The position numbers and the translations under genes are program-made. 60,224 nucleotides of DNA, taken from positions 1 to 60,224 of the forward strand of contig CAYNIW010000014.1 of NCBI GenBank assembly GCA_964397545.1. Reading direction: 5' to 3'. Each line of letters begins with the position of its first letter. Position 1 is the first letter of the stretch. Positions 7,901 to 17,208 of this stretch are shown in pieces. The notes beneath the pieces were generated by a model. It worked only from the letters and a program-made list of their open reading frames with translations. It was not told the origin of the DNA and did not search any database. The DNA comes from JAFGIG01 sp964397545. GTDB taxonomy: Bacteria > SDB-A.

Positions 7901-8228
7901 AACAATGCTGGCAGAACAGCTTTTCATGGTTGGAGAAATAGCACTTGTCATAGCTCTCGTTGTTTACGGCTTGATACTGAAAAGACTCCTTAAGCTTTTA
8001 AGGAAACCTCCCATCTTCTGGATACTGCTCGTCCTGGCGGCGGTTTTTGTTCTGATATCACTTGCTTTTCACGCTTTTGGTGTCTGGGAAAAAGGCTCGG
8101 TCGAAGATCCGGTGGAACTTATGAGGTCTCTCGGAATGCTCGGTATTTTCGAGGCTTTGGCGATATTTGCGGGAAGCCTTATGGCTGTTTTCTCGGGCTT
8201 GTTATACAGCAGGTGGTCGCACAGATGA
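7893..8228 (+). CDS. small membrane protein, last gene of the DUF4388 operon
   Basis: 111 residues and three membrane segments (about 10-30, 42-62 and 82-105), with basic residues between the first two. It starts at GTG 7893, eight bases inside the previous gene, preceded by GGGGAGGTGA. No family is recognised. Downstream lies a 157-base gap with a promoter for the TonB-dependent receptor. Confidence 0.68.
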   Translation: MVKTMLAEQLFMVGEIALVIALVVYGLILKRLLKLLRKPPIFWILLVLAAVFVLISLAFHAFGVWEKGSVEDPVELMRSLGMLGIFEALAIFAGSLMAVFSGLLYSRWSHR

Positions 8229-8296
8229 CGATGAACAGGTTAAATGCCGGGTTTATCCCACCGCGAAGAATCTGTTTATTAAGGAGCAGTTAATTC

Positions 8297-8325
8297 TTGA
8301 CTAATATAGGGTTAATTTCTATAAT
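8297..8325 (+). promoter_or_regulatory. strong sigma-70 promoter for the TonB-dependent receptor
   Basis: TTGACT at 8297-8302, a 17-base spacer and a perfect TATAAT at 8320-8325. The receptor gene follows after an untranslated leader of about 50 bases with the ribosome-binding site GAGGAGG just before the ATG. Confidence 0.75.
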
Positions 8326-8385
8326 AAAAGGTGTTGTTGCGATAATGGAAATTAAAACATACGGCAGGAAATCGAGGAGGTAGGT

Positions 8386-11091
8386 ATGTTCAGGTGGGCT
8401 GAAAAAGTTGTATTAATCCTTTGTTTATTCCTTGTCGCGTCTCTGCTCGTCGCAGGGACGACAGGGAAGATCCGCGGCAGGGTGGTTGACGAAAGAGGCA
8501 ACCCTGTTCCTTACGCGCAAGTGATGGTCCTAAACACGAGTTTCGGGGGTCTGACGAACGCTCAGGGAGAATTCGACATCATCGGAGTTCCTCCGGGAAC
8601 TTATACCGTCCAGGCGGCGATGATAGGTTTCACCCCAGCCCAGAAGACTTCCGTATCCGTCAATGTGGACAGGACAACCGACGTGGGGGCCATGGTCCTT
8701 CGTTCGGAAGCCCTCGAGATAGGAATCGAAGTGACGACTTACGGCACGAGGATGATTGCTGCGGACGTCACTGCGACGGAGATAAGCGTCAACCAGGAAG
8801 ACATGAGAGCTCTTGGCCTTGAAAACTTCGCCGAAGCGCTGACCCGCTCCACTGCCGCGACCGAACAGGGCGGACAGATACATATGCGCGGAGGAAGAGG
8901 CGGCGAAATTCTGTATATGGTTGACGGCATGTCCGTCAAAGACCCTCTCGTAGGAGGAAGTTACGCAATTGACGTCGCGACGAGCGCAGTCCAGCAGATG
9001 AACATACTCGCCGGAGGCTTCAACGCCGAATACGGACAGGCTCAGTCCGGTGTAGTCAACGTAGTGACGAGAGAAGGCGGCAGGACGGAGTATTCAGGCA
9101 GGATTGCCTACACTACGGACAAATTTGCCGGTTCCAGCAGGGACTACAGTTTCAACACCGACAGATATGACATCTCTTTCGGCGGTCCAGAACCGATAAC
9201 AAGAGCGCTTCTCGGAAGAGGAAAAGAGGGGACGGAAGCGGGGTATCTGACGTTTTTTGTCTCTACGACAGGGTATTTCACGAACACGGGAACTCCTTTT
9301 CCGGAACTCCAGTCAGATTACGATTTTTTTAAAAACAGATACGACCCTGACACAACAAATTACAGGGGATGGGTCAGCCCCGGAGATTTTCTTCTCCAGT
9401 CCGACATGAGCAACTCCACACAGCTTTTCTCTCTCAGGCAGTATAACAAGTTCACGACGAACGCAAAGCTTGCTTATCTCCTGACGAGCACAAAAAAATT
9501 GGTTCTTTCCTTCAATAAAACGTGGACATGGCAAGTGCCCTATGAACACGCTTTTAAGTACAACACACATCATTCTATGGTGGCGAACGATATAGCTTAT
9601 CAGTGGACTCTCGGCTGGAACCACACGATATCCGCCAAGGCTTTTTACAACATAAAAGTCGGTTTTTTCCAAAATAACGAAGGAAGAGACCACGGCCACA
9701 ATCCCGACTACTGGTATCCTGGAGCTTTTCCCGATGAATATTTCCCTTACCAGGCGAACTATCTCGGCATAAGGTTTCTCAATTCGAACGAATGGGACCA
9801 GTGGGTCAGGTGGATAAGAAGAGATCTCCAAAGATGGACTGTCCTCAGCGATTTTTCATGGCAGGTCAACAGGGAAAACCTTCTGAAAATAGGCGGCAGT
9901 GTTGAATCCTATAAAATTCAGCAAGGATCAATACAGTATCCATGGCAGTTCTATAGCGGAGCTATCCAACCTCTTCCGTGGGAACCCTATCCTAATCAAG
10001 GAGTTTTCAGGGACTGCTGGAAAGCTCAGCCCATGGGAGCCGCTTTTTATATTCAGGATAAACTCGAGACAGAAGGCATGATAATAAACCTCGGTTTAAG
10101 AGCCGACGTCTGGATACCGGGAACCGACTTTGAAAATTATCCCGACCCTCTTTCAGGCGATACCCTCGAGTCCACAAACAAGTTCGACATAAGCCCGAGA
10201 ATCGGAATAGCCTTCCCGATAACGGACAAAGACAAACTCTACTTTTCATACGGAAGGTTCATTCAGCTTCCGGAGCTAAGGTTCCTCTACGGTGCAAACC
10301 AGCAGGGGACTTCAGCGTTGAATATTTTTACGAATCCCAACATAGACGCGGAAAAGACAGTCCAATACGAGATAGGTCTCGACCACGCGTTTTCGAATGT
10401 AACCAAGATGTCCATAAGGGCTTTCTTCAAGGACATCCGCGGTCTCATTGGCTTGATGTCGGGTGGCACGCCTCCTTTTGACGGACAGATATACCAGAAC
10501 CTCGACTACGGTAATGTTAGAGGCTTCGACTTCGCCTTCGACAAAGCAGTGAGCAACTACTGGGGATTCAGCGTGGGCTACACTCTTCAGTGGGCTGACG
10601 GAAAAGGTTCAACTGCTAGAGACAACTACGGTATTTCCGACCCCAAAGAAATTCCTCTCAAGACTTATCCGCTCGACTGGGACGAAAGACATTCTGTCAA
10701 GAGCAACATAATTCTTGCCGCCGACGAAGGGGAGAGAATGTTCGGATTTGTCCCCGACAAGTGGTCTTTTTCCGTTGAATGCCTCTACGGAAGCGGGTTC
10801 CCCTACACTCCGAGCACGGACAATCCTGATTATGATCTGCTAAAAGGCAAGAACTACATGAGAATGCCATATCATATGCAGTGGAATCTGACTTTCATCA
10901 AAAACTTCGAAATCGGACCCGTCGGATACGGATTCAGGTTCCAAGTTGACAATGTTTTCAACAAAAGAGACGTCCTCGCTATCGACACAGACACGGGGAC
11001 TTGGAACGGCGACGGGACGGAAGTCCAGTCAGACCCGCTGAACCTGTCAGATCCGAGGCAGATTCTAATAGGATTTTTCGCGGAATTCTGA
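8386..11091 (+). CDS. TonB-dependent outer-membrane receptor with carboxypeptidase-regulatory-like domain
   Basis: 901 residues. A signal peptide (about 1-24) is followed by a CarboxypepD_reg-like beta domain (about 28-105; KIRGRVVDERGNPVPYAQV) and a plug domain (about 135-235; HMRGGRGGEILYMVDGMSV, then NILAGGFNAEYGQAQSGVVN). The rest is a beta-barrel ending in the aromatic F typical of BAM substrates (FFAEF). The ligand is not visible. It has its own strong promoter, and the ExbB-ExbD-ExbD-TonB genes that would energise it follow 92 bases downstream after a hairpin. Confidence 0.93.
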   Translation: MFRWAEKVVLILCLFLVASLLVAGTTGKIRGRVVDERGNPVPYAQVMVLNTSFGGLTNAQGEFDIIGVPPGTYTVQAAMIGFTPAQKTSVSVNVDRTTDVGAMVLRSEALEIGIEVTTYGTRMIAADVTATEISVNQEDMRALGLENFAEALTRSTAATEQGGQIHMRGGRGGEILYMVDGMSVKDPLVGGSYAIDVATSAVQQMNILAGGFNAEYGQAQSGVVNVVTREGGRTEYSGRIAYTTDKFAGSSRDYSFNTDRYDISFGGPEPITRALLGRGKEGTEAGYLTFFVSTTGYFTNTGTPFPELQSDYDFFKNRYDPDTTNYRGWVSPGDFLLQSDMSNSTQLFSLRQYNKFTTNAKLAYLLTSTKKLVLSFNKTWTWQVPYEHAFKYNTHHSMVANDIAYQWTLGWNHTISAKAFYNIKVGFFQNNEGRDHGHNPDYWYPGAFPDEYFPYQANYLGIRFLNSNEWDQWVRWIRRDLQRWTVLSDFSWQVNRENLLKIGGSVESYKIQQGSIQYPWQFYSGAIQPLPWEPYPNQGVFRDCWKAQPMGAAFYIQDKLETEGMIINLGLRADVWIPGTDFENYPDPLSGDTLESTNKFDISPRIGIAFPITDKDKLYFSYGRFIQLPELRFLYGANQQGTSALNIFTNPNIDAEKTVQYEIGLDHAFSNVTKMSIRAFFKDIRGLIGLMSGGTPPFDGQIYQNLDYGNVRGFDFAFDKAVSNYWGFSVGYTLQWADGKGSTARDNYGISDPKEIPLKTYPLDWDERHSVKSNIILAADEGERMFGFVPDKWSFSVECLYGSGFPYTPSTDNPDYDLLKGKNYMRMPYHMQWNLTFIKNFEIGPVGYGFRFQVDNVFNKRDVLAIDTDTGTWNGDGTEVQSDPLNLSDPRQILIGFFAEF

Positions 11092-11107
11092 TCTGAAAAT
11101 AAGACGA

Positions 11108-11133
11108 GGGGAGAGATAATCTGAACTCTCCCC
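11108..11133 (+). other. hairpin between receptor and exbB genes
   Basis: GGGGAGAG (11108-11115) and CTCTCCCC (11126-11133) form an eight-base stem with a 10-base loop. No T-run follows, so it is more likely an mRNA stability or attenuation element than a full terminator. Confidence 0.6.
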
Positions 11134-11183
11134 ACAGGAATTTAGATATTGAGAGTGAAAAAAAATAAGGCAGGAGGTTAAAG

Positions 11184-11861
11184 GTGAGTTTTTCTTTGAT
11201 AGCCTACGGCGCTGTCGTCAGCCAGATAGGGGTTATTCAGTTCTATAAAGAAGGCGGATGGGCTATGCATCTTTTGCTTGTGAGCGCCCTCATAGGCCTA
11301 ATCTTCATCGTCGAGAGGACTATATATCTTTTTTTCAAAACGCGGCCGGATCCCATTGATTATGTTGAAAAACTCGCCAGAGAGATAAAGTCCAAAAAAG
11401 GAAAAGAGGGAATAGAATCCGCTCTCAGAAAATCAAAATCGGATTCATTCCCCATAGCCAGAATATCTACTTCCATGCTCGAGAAGGCATCTTACGGAAA
11501 AGACGAAATGGAAGAGGCGAGGGACACTGAAGCGCTCAAATCCCTTTCTTTTCTCGACAGGGGTATGCTCGTTCTCGCCGCCGTGGCAAACATAGCTCCT
11601 TTAATCGGATTTCTCGGAACGGTCGTCGGAATGATGATGGCTTTCGAAGCCATCGCAAAAGCCGGAACGGTCGAGCCTACTATTGTCGCCGACGGGATAA
11701 GAGTAGCCCTTATAACGACAGCCGCAGGTTTGATGATAGCCTTTCCAGTCAGCGCTTTCCACGTATGGTTCAGCTCGAGGATAAACTCAGTGACGAGAAA
11801 ATATGAAGAGGCGACTTCCATACTCATCGAATCGGTGTTAGAGCAGGAAATAGAGGGATGA
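11184..11861 (+). CDS. exbB: MotA/TolQ/ExbB proton channel family protein (copy 1)
   Basis: 225 residues. It has the three-helix ExbB layout: helix 1 in the GGWAMHLLLVSALIGLIFIVERT segment, and helices 2-3 around AAVANIAPLIGFLGTVVGMM (from about 133) and IRVALITTAAGLMIAFPVSA. With ExbD and TonB it converts the ion gradient across the inner membrane into force on TonB-dependent receptors. GTG start behind AGGAGG. The next gene starts one base after its stop. A paralogue lies at 17209-17862. Confidence 0.92.
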   Translation: MSFSLIAYGAVVSQIGVIQFYKEGGWAMHLLLVSALIGLIFIVERTIYLFFKTRPDPIDYVEKLAREIKSKKGKEGIESALRKSKSDSFPIARISTSMLEKASYGKDEMEEARDTEALKSLSFLDRGMLVLAAVANIAPLIGFLGTVVGMMMAFEAIAKAGTVEPTIVADGIRVALITTAAGLMIAFPVSAFHVWFSSRINSVTRKYEEATSILIESVLEQEIEG

Positions 11862-11862
11862 A

Positions 11863-12363
11863 ATGGCATTAAGGCAGAAAGTAACGAGAGCGGCTGAAAT
11901 CCCAACTTCTTCGATGTCGGACATCGCGTTTCTGCTTCTCGTGTTTTTTCTTGTGACAACTCATTTTCAGAGGGATTCCGGAATTGTGACCAAACTCCCG
12001 CCGAGCGGAGAAACTCAGGAAGCTCAGGAAAATATTGTCCTGAGCATTGTTGTCCCGGAGGACACTGCTGTAGCCGGAGACAGCGTCAAAGTCGGCGGCG
12101 TGAAAGTTCCTTTCTCTGAACTTCAGAACGCGGTTTACGAATCGGTATCCGTTTCGATTGAGTCGCGGAAGATGAAAGCCCCTCTGATTTTCGTCGAAAA
12201 AGGAGTCACTTACGAAAGGATGCTGGAGGTTTACGAAGAAGTGATGAAAGTAGCCGACAGGCTCGACGCGGAGCATCCTGAACTCCCCGAAGCCGAATGG
12301 TTCAACAGACAGACGGTTTCAGGGTTGATAAGCGTCCAATTAAGGCCAATAACGGGCTGGTAG
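11863..12363 (+). CDS. exbD: ExbD/TolR biopolymer transport protein (copy 1)
   Basis: 166 residues. One N-terminal membrane helix (about 20-37) opens with the family motif SSMSDIAFLLLVFFLVTT, including the key aspartate in the helix. The remaining ~125 residues form the periplasmic domain. The C-terminal half (MKVADRLDAEHPELPEAEWFN) is longer than in the E. coli protein. It lies between exbB and a second exbD in an uninterrupted operon. Confidence 0.92.
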   Translation: MALRQKVTRAAEIPTSSMSDIAFLLLVFFLVTTHFQRDSGIVTKLPPSGETQEAQENIVLSIVVPEDTAVAGDSVKVGGVKVPFSELQNAVYESVSVSIESRKMKAPLIFVEKGVTYERMLEVYEEVMKVADRLDAEHPELPEAEWFNRQTVSGLISVQLRPITGW

Positions 12364-12371
12364 GCGGTAAG

Positions 12372-12857
12372 ATGAAAATCGAAAAAGAAAAAAAGATTGA
12401 AGCGAGAATACCGACGGCTTCGATGTCGGATATAGCGTTTCTACTCATTATATTTTTCATGGTGACAACCGTGTTCAGGCAGGAAAGAGGACTCGACGTC
12501 ACTTTACCGGGATCGGACCTCGCCTTAAAACTCGAGCAGAGAAGGATACACCATATATATCTGGGCTGGTCTTCGAGAAATCCCAACGAGAGAGTCCCCA
12601 TTGTTTCCATTAACGACCAGATATTCCCTATGGATCAGGTTGACGGGGTTCTAAGGCAGAAGCTCGAAGAATACAGGGCAAACATATCCGGAACAGACGA
12701 AGAATGGAAACAGTTTGTCTTCAGCCTTCAGATAGAAAGGGACATGCCGTATGTCTATGTGGATTCTCTTCTGCAGGAAGCAAGGCAGGGCGGCAGAAAT
12801 GTCGTTCAGGCCATTCAGATAAATTACGGAGCGAGAGAAGCTCAAAAAGGGGGATGA
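12372..12857 (+). CDS. exbD: ExbD/TolR biopolymer transport protein (copy 2)
   Basis: 161 residues from ATG 12372, which has GGCGG upstream; a longer frame from 12297 would overlap the previous gene by 67 bases and is not favoured. The membrane helix carries TASMSDIAFLLIIFFMVTT. The periplasmic part is distinct from copy 1 (QEGRN-type C-terminus, AIQINYGAR). Two different ExbD proteins next to one ExbB occur in several FCB-like bacteria and may form heterodimers. Confidence 0.92.
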   Translation: MKIEKEKKIEARIPTASMSDIAFLLIIFFMVTTVFRQERGLDVTLPGSDLALKLEQRRIHHIYLGWSSRNPNERVPIVSINDQIFPMDQVDGVLRQKLEEYRANISGTDEEWKQFVFSLQIERDMPYVYVDSLLQEARQGGRNVVQAIQINYGAREAQKGG

Positions 12858-12858
12858 T

Positions 12859-13506
12859 ATGAGTCAAAGACGCATGGACACATCCGTCCCTTTGAGGACG
12901 GGCATTATTCTCGCCTTGGTTTTCCATCTTCTCGCGCTCGTCGCTATACCGGAGCCTGACATTCCCGAATACAAACCCGCGGAGAAGAAAGAGGCGGATA
13001 ACGTCCAGCAGGAAGTAAATCTTCAGGTCGATTTCCAGACAATAGAGGATATCCAACAGCAGATTCAGCAGCCGCAGGACATTCTTCAGGAAATACAGCA
13101 GAGCGGTGAGATAATACTCTCGACTGAAGGCGATACCCTCATAGGCGGGGCGGCTTCGGATGTTTTCGAAGTTGACACAACAGATCTCATTCCTGATAAT
13201 TCCGGAGATGTGTCTTCCGAATACGTCAGCGTTTATGAAACTCCGCCAAGACCCATTCACATTCAGGAGCCTGTGTATCCTTCTGCGGCTCTAAATCAGA
13301 ACATTGAGGGAACGGTTGTTCTTCTTCTTTATGTCGATATAGACGGTTCCGTTACAAGAGCGGAAGTCATAAACTCTACAAACCCGCTTTTCAACGACGC
13401 CGCGATAACCGCCGGATTAAAGTGCAAGTTTAAACCCGCCGAAAGCGCGGGCAGACCCATAAGAGTTAAATTGGTTTTTCCCGTTAACTTCAAGTTGAGT
13501 AATTAA
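12859..13506 (+). CDS. tonB: TonB-family energy transducer
   Basis: 215 residues. A single N-terminal membrane helix (about 12-30) is followed by a Gln-rich, acidic stretch (about 48-82) in place of the usual Pro-rich spacer. The TonB C-terminal domain (about 128-213) shows PVYPSAALNQNIEGTVVLL, then the D-GSV-A pattern and FKPAESAGRPI. It spans the periplasm to pull on receptor plugs such as the one encoded at 8386-11091. It starts one base after the exbD copy 2 stop. Confidence 0.93.
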   Translation: MSQRRMDTSVPLRTGIILALVFHLLALVAIPEPDIPEYKPAEKKEADNVQQEVNLQVDFQTIEDIQQQIQQPQDILQEIQQSGEIILSTEGDTLIGGAASDVFEVDTTDLIPDNSGDVSSEYVSVYETPPRPIHIQEPVYPSAALNQNIEGTVVLLLYVDIDGSVTRAEVINSTNPLFNDAAITAGLKCKFKPAESAGRPIRVKLVFPVNFKLSN

Positions 13507-13517
13507 AGGAGGTGGAT

Positions 13518-16091
13518 GTGAAGAGACCTGTATTGATATTCTTTTCTCTTCTTCTCATTTTGACGGCGTCTCCTGTCTTTGCAAGGACGAGAGATGAATA
13601 CACAGCGATGGCGAACCCCATCACGGTTTTCCGCACTATGACCCAGAGCAATATCTGGATTTGTTTCACCAACTACGGGTTTTTCGGAAATTCCGGCGAA
13701 TACGGAATTGCCGCTTTTTCCTGTATGTTTCCGGCTTATTCCAACCAGGAATACCTTTTCCAGGGGGGGCTTTGGCTGGCGGCTATAGCGGGAAGGGATA
13801 CCATGTGCACTGTAGGCTGCGACGGATGGCAACACGAACACGAAATGTGGCCCGGAGTGACTACCGCTGACTCTATCATTCAGAGGTCAACGATTCCGAC
13901 TTCGCCGGTCTACGACTCAATGGCAGTTTCCGAGCTCGACTTTATAGCTGTCTATTGGGATACTTTCACCGACCCTTCCATACCGAAAATGGGACCGTGG
14001 CACAGGCCCATGGGTTTGCAAGTTACCATGGAAGCATTTTCGTGGTCGTATGAATACGCTGAGGACTTCATTATAATAAATTTCTGGATAAAAAATATAG
14101 GCAGAAAGAACTTAAGAGAGTTCTATATGGGTCTATATGTAGATGCCGACGTCGGCCCAGCCGGCTCGCTTTATAACGACAAGGCCCAGGACGACGTATG
14201 CGGGTTTGTCCCTACGATTCCAGTCCAATACGGCGGGAATCCGATGAACCCGAAAGACAGCATAAACGTAGCCTGGATTGCCAATGCAGGGTTGGTTGGT
14301 TTTTCTCAAACAGGCGCTGCTCAGGGAATTGCGACGCCGGACGTCACGGGAACGAGAGTCCTCAGGACGCCGAATCCGAACCTTACGACATCTTTCAACT
14401 GGTGGTATAGCAATCAGAACGACATGCTGCTGGACTGGGGTCCCTGTTACCCCGATAATAAGTTTGACAGCATAATGACCCTCGTCAATTCCCAGCTTTC
14501 TCCGGGAGACCCTCAACCCGGCACGCCGAGTTACGAGGACCCGAGGGCGGACATTCTTAAATGGCTTTTGTGCGGAAACGGCGCATTCGACCCTGATCAG
14601 CTGGACATAAAATACGCAAACAGAGACACGCTTTTCAACGACACGAGATATGTTTTGTCTTTCGGACCGATATTCCCCGCTGTAAGAAACGGAATCCCTG
14701 TCACAGACTCGATGTTTTTACCCGGAGACAGCGTTCCCGTAACATTCGCCTATATAGGAGGCGAAAACTTTCAGAAATTTTCGAATGCTCCTCTATGGAC
14801 TCAGCATCCTTATTACAATGGGATAGACACTATTTTTGACAGAGACAGATCCTGGTCTCCGATAAGATACGATTTCACTGACCTCGGAGTCAACGCGAGG
14901 TGGGCGCTCGATGTCTATGACAATCCTAATGTCATAACGCCAAATCCGAGCGGAACGGACAGGATAACTCACGACAGATGGCCTTCTATTATTATCGGTG
15001 ACACTGTCGTTTGCGACACCTTAGACCCGTTTTTCCACTGGCCTCGGCCTCTTATAGTCTCCGGCGATACAATTGACTGGACAGGTGACGGCATTCCGGA
15101 TTACGCAGGACCGCCGCCGCCGTCTTTCACAGAAATGATAGTCATTCCCGGTGTGCCGAGAGCAAACGACGTGACTATTCTTTGGGGAAGAAGAAACAAA
15201 GCCCCTCAGGACACGGCACAGGACTCATTGTGGAACGTCCTGCCTGATGAACAGGTCGGAAAAGACATTTTCGCACCCAACTACGAGGACTTTCAGGGAT
15301 ACAGGATTTACCGCAGTTATCCCAACAATGAAAGGGAAATAGCAGGCTGGACTCTTCTCAAACAGTGGGACAGAGGTTTCAGGTGGATTCATGCGATTCC
15401 AAGTGATACATTGTCCGAGCTTTTGAGAGTCCCCACCGATGCATCCTACGCTTACGGTTTCTGGCTGGATAGAGATCCAATAAGAGCGCCTGATGCCAAC
15501 TTGGCAGACACAGTTAACCAGCTCAAGTATCAGCTCGCTCACAATCCTGATTTTTCTCCTCTGAGACAATATGAGAACACATACAGATATGTTTTCGTGG
15601 ACTCTGGAATCACCATTCTCAGTCCTGTCTATTATTCCGTGACATGCTTCGACTTCGGCAACCCTCAGACGGGTGTGACGCCTCTTGAGACTTCTAAGGG
15701 AAGCAACGCCTATAGAGTTATTCCAGGACCTGCACCGCAGCCTCTAAATGAAGATAAACCTGTCATGGTCATTCCGAACCCTTACAGAGGCGATATAGAT
15801 TATTCTTCCGCTGCGACCGGACATCCATGGGAAGATCCGGCAAGAACAGGCTGGACAGAGCACTCAAGAAGAATATCATTTATAAATCTACCGGCGAAAT
15901 GCACCATAAGGATATATACTCTTAGCGGTGAACTCGTAAAAACACTCATACACGAAGACCAGTTCAGCAGTGTCCACGACTGGGATCTCATTTCTTCGGA
16001 TATCCAGCTCATAGCGAGCGGTATATACCTGTTTTCCGTTGAAGATGAGTCCGGTAAAACTCAAGTCGGCAAATTTGTCGTTCTGAAGTAG
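13518..16091 (+). CDS. large secreted protein with Por/FlgD-like C-terminal tail
   Basis: About 857 residues. GTG 13518 is preferred because AAAGGAGG at 13505-13512 lies five bases before it; a start at 13512 would lie on the ribosome-binding site. The signal peptide is about 1-22. The body is rich in Trp, Tyr and Pro, with paired-beta character and no recognised catalytic motif. The C-terminal ~70 residues form a FlgD/Por-tail-like beta domain (CTIRIYTLSGELVKTL, then SGIYLFSVEDE and a final VGKFVVLK). Such tails direct or attach cargo at the cell surface in related phyla. It is encoded between tonB and the porV-like gene. Confidence 0.82.
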   Translation: MKRPVLIFFSLLLILTASPVFARTRDEYTAMANPITVFRTMTQSNIWICFTNYGFFGNSGEYGIAAFSCMFPAYSNQEYLFQGGLWLAAIAGRDTMCTVGCDGWQHEHEMWPGVTTADSIIQRSTIPTSPVYDSMAVSELDFIAVYWDTFTDPSIPKMGPWHRPMGLQVTMEAFSWSYEYAEDFIIINFWIKNIGRKNLREFYMGLYVDADVGPAGSLYNDKAQDDVCGFVPTIPVQYGGNPMNPKDSINVAWIANAGLVGFSQTGAAQGIATPDVTGTRVLRTPNPNLTTSFNWWYSNQNDMLLDWGPCYPDNKFDSIMTLVNSQLSPGDPQPGTPSYEDPRADILKWLLCGNGAFDPDQLDIKYANRDTLFNDTRYVLSFGPIFPAVRNGIPVTDSMFLPGDSVPVTFAYIGGENFQKFSNAPLWTQHPYYNGIDTIFDRDRSWSPIRYDFTDLGVNARWALDVYDNPNVITPNPSGTDRITHDRWPSIIIGDTVVCDTLDPFFHWPRPLIVSGDTIDWTGDGIPDYAGPPPPSFTEMIVIPGVPRANDVTILWGRRNKAPQDTAQDSLWNVLPDEQVGKDIFAPNYEDFQGYRIYRSYPNNEREIAGWTLLKQWDRGFRWIHAIPSDTLSELLRVPTDASYAYGFWLDRDPIRAPDANLADTVNQLKYQLAHNPDFSPLRQYENTYRYVFVDSGITILSPVYYSVTCFDFGNPQTGVTPLETSKGSNAYRVIPGPAPQPLNEDKPVMVIPNPYRGDIDYSSAATGHPWEDPARTGWTEHSRRISFINLPAKCTIRIYTLSGELVKTLIHEDQFSSVHDWDLISSDIQLIASGIYLFSVEDESGKTQVGKFVVLK

Positions 16092-16100
16092 GAGGGCGAA

Positions 16101-17156
16101 ATGAAAAAAATTATTCTTTCGATTTTCTTCCTTCTTCCTTTGCTTCTGACCGCTCAATCCAACGTCGGAACGGCGGGGTTCATGTTCTTGATGATGCCGC
16201 CGACGGCGAGAATCGCCGCGATGGGCAACGCGACAACTGCCATCGCCGACGACGGATCCGCTCTCTGGAGCAATCCGGCGGGTATGGCGATGGTCAGAAG
16301 TATCAAGGTTGAAGAAGGCGATTCCAGTTATTACAGAAGAGTGATAACTCTCGCTCCGATAAAAGTTTCGGTAAGCGGAACAAGATACGTATCCGGGATT
16401 TACCACACGTATTTCGGCGTATCCTATCCTGTCAGCCAGAACATAGGAACAATCGGAATGCAGGTGATATATCTGGGCACGGACGAAATGGACGAAACCG
16501 CGCCTCCGGGTTTCGGCTATCCTGTTGACGAACTCGGAAGAACCGGCAGGAAATTCAAAGCAGGAGAAATGGCTGTTGGGCTTTCCTACGCGAGAATGCT
16601 GACTGACAAGTTCAGCGTAGGCCTTTCAGTCAAATATATACAGAGCAAAATACATGATTTTTCGGCATCGAACGCCGTAATGGACGTGGGCATGCTCTAC
16701 GACACGCATTTCAAGAGCATAGTCATAGGAATAGTGATGCTCAATTTCGGAGGATCTTCTAAATATATAAATCAGGACTTCAACATGCCCATGGATTTCA
16801 GGTTCGGCATGTCGTTTGTTCCTTTCAAGTCGGGAGCCAACAAGCTTCTGATTGACGCCGAAGTGAGTCATCCCAACCATTCCGAAGACAGGTTTTTCCT
16901 CGGTGCGGAATATTCTTTCAACGACATGATGTTCCTCAGACTCGGTCTCAAACCTGGATTTTACACAAAAGAAGAATATGACGCCGAGGGTCAGCCTGAA
17001 GTTGTCAGGACTTTCATCGGAGAAGAACAGGTCAGCACGGGCGCCGGTTTCAAGATTCCTCTTGGACAAAAGACAGCGGTGTCAATTGACTACGCGTTCA
17101 CAAAATTCCAGTATCTCGGAAACGTTCACAGGATTTCTCTCGGAGCTCAGTTTTAA
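16101..17156 (+). CDS. PorV/PorQ-family (UPF0164) outer-membrane protein
   Basis: 351 residues with a signal peptide (about 1-19) and the N-terminal family signature: AGFMFLMMPPTARIAAMGNA, then ALWSNPAGMA. A FadL-like beta-barrel follows, ending in F. PorV in Bacteroidota shuttles type IX cargo to the attachment complex; proteins of this family in other phyla are less well studied. It follows the large tailed protein by nine bases. Confidence 0.88.
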   Translation: MKKIILSIFFLLPLLLTAQSNVGTAGFMFLMMPPTARIAAMGNATTAIADDGSALWSNPAGMAMVRSIKVEEGDSSYYRRVITLAPIKVSVSGTRYVSGIYHTYFGVSYPVSQNIGTIGMQVIYLGTDEMDETAPPGFGYPVDELGRTGRKFKAGEMAVGLSYARMLTDKFSVGLSVKYIQSKIHDFSASNAVMDVGMLYDTHFKSIVIGIVMLNFGGSSKYINQDFNMPMDFRFGMSFVPFKSGANKLLIDAEVSHPNHSEDRFFLGAEYSFNDMMFLRLGLKPGFYTKEEYDAEGQPEVVRTFIGEEQVSTGAGFKIPLGQKTAVSIDYAFTKFQYLGNVHRISLGAQF

Positions 17157-17160
17157 TATC

Positions 17161-17182
17161 AGGGGGAGTTCAAACTCCCCCT
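17161..17182 (+). other. hairpin between porV-like gene and second exbB
   Basis: AGGGGGAGT and ACTCCCCCT pair as a nine-base stem with a four-base loop. Only a short T-containing run follows (TGATTT). It probably modulates read-through or protects the upstream message. Its position matches the hairpin at 11108-11133, which also precedes an ExbB gene. Confidence 0.65.
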
Positions 17183-17208
17183 TGATTTCGACAAGGAGGT
17201 TTTGACAA

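Noticed and set aside
9313..9831. 172-residue minus-strand frame inside the TonB-dependent receptor
   Set aside because: It is antisense to a clearly coding beta-barrel and has no family signature or separate promoter.
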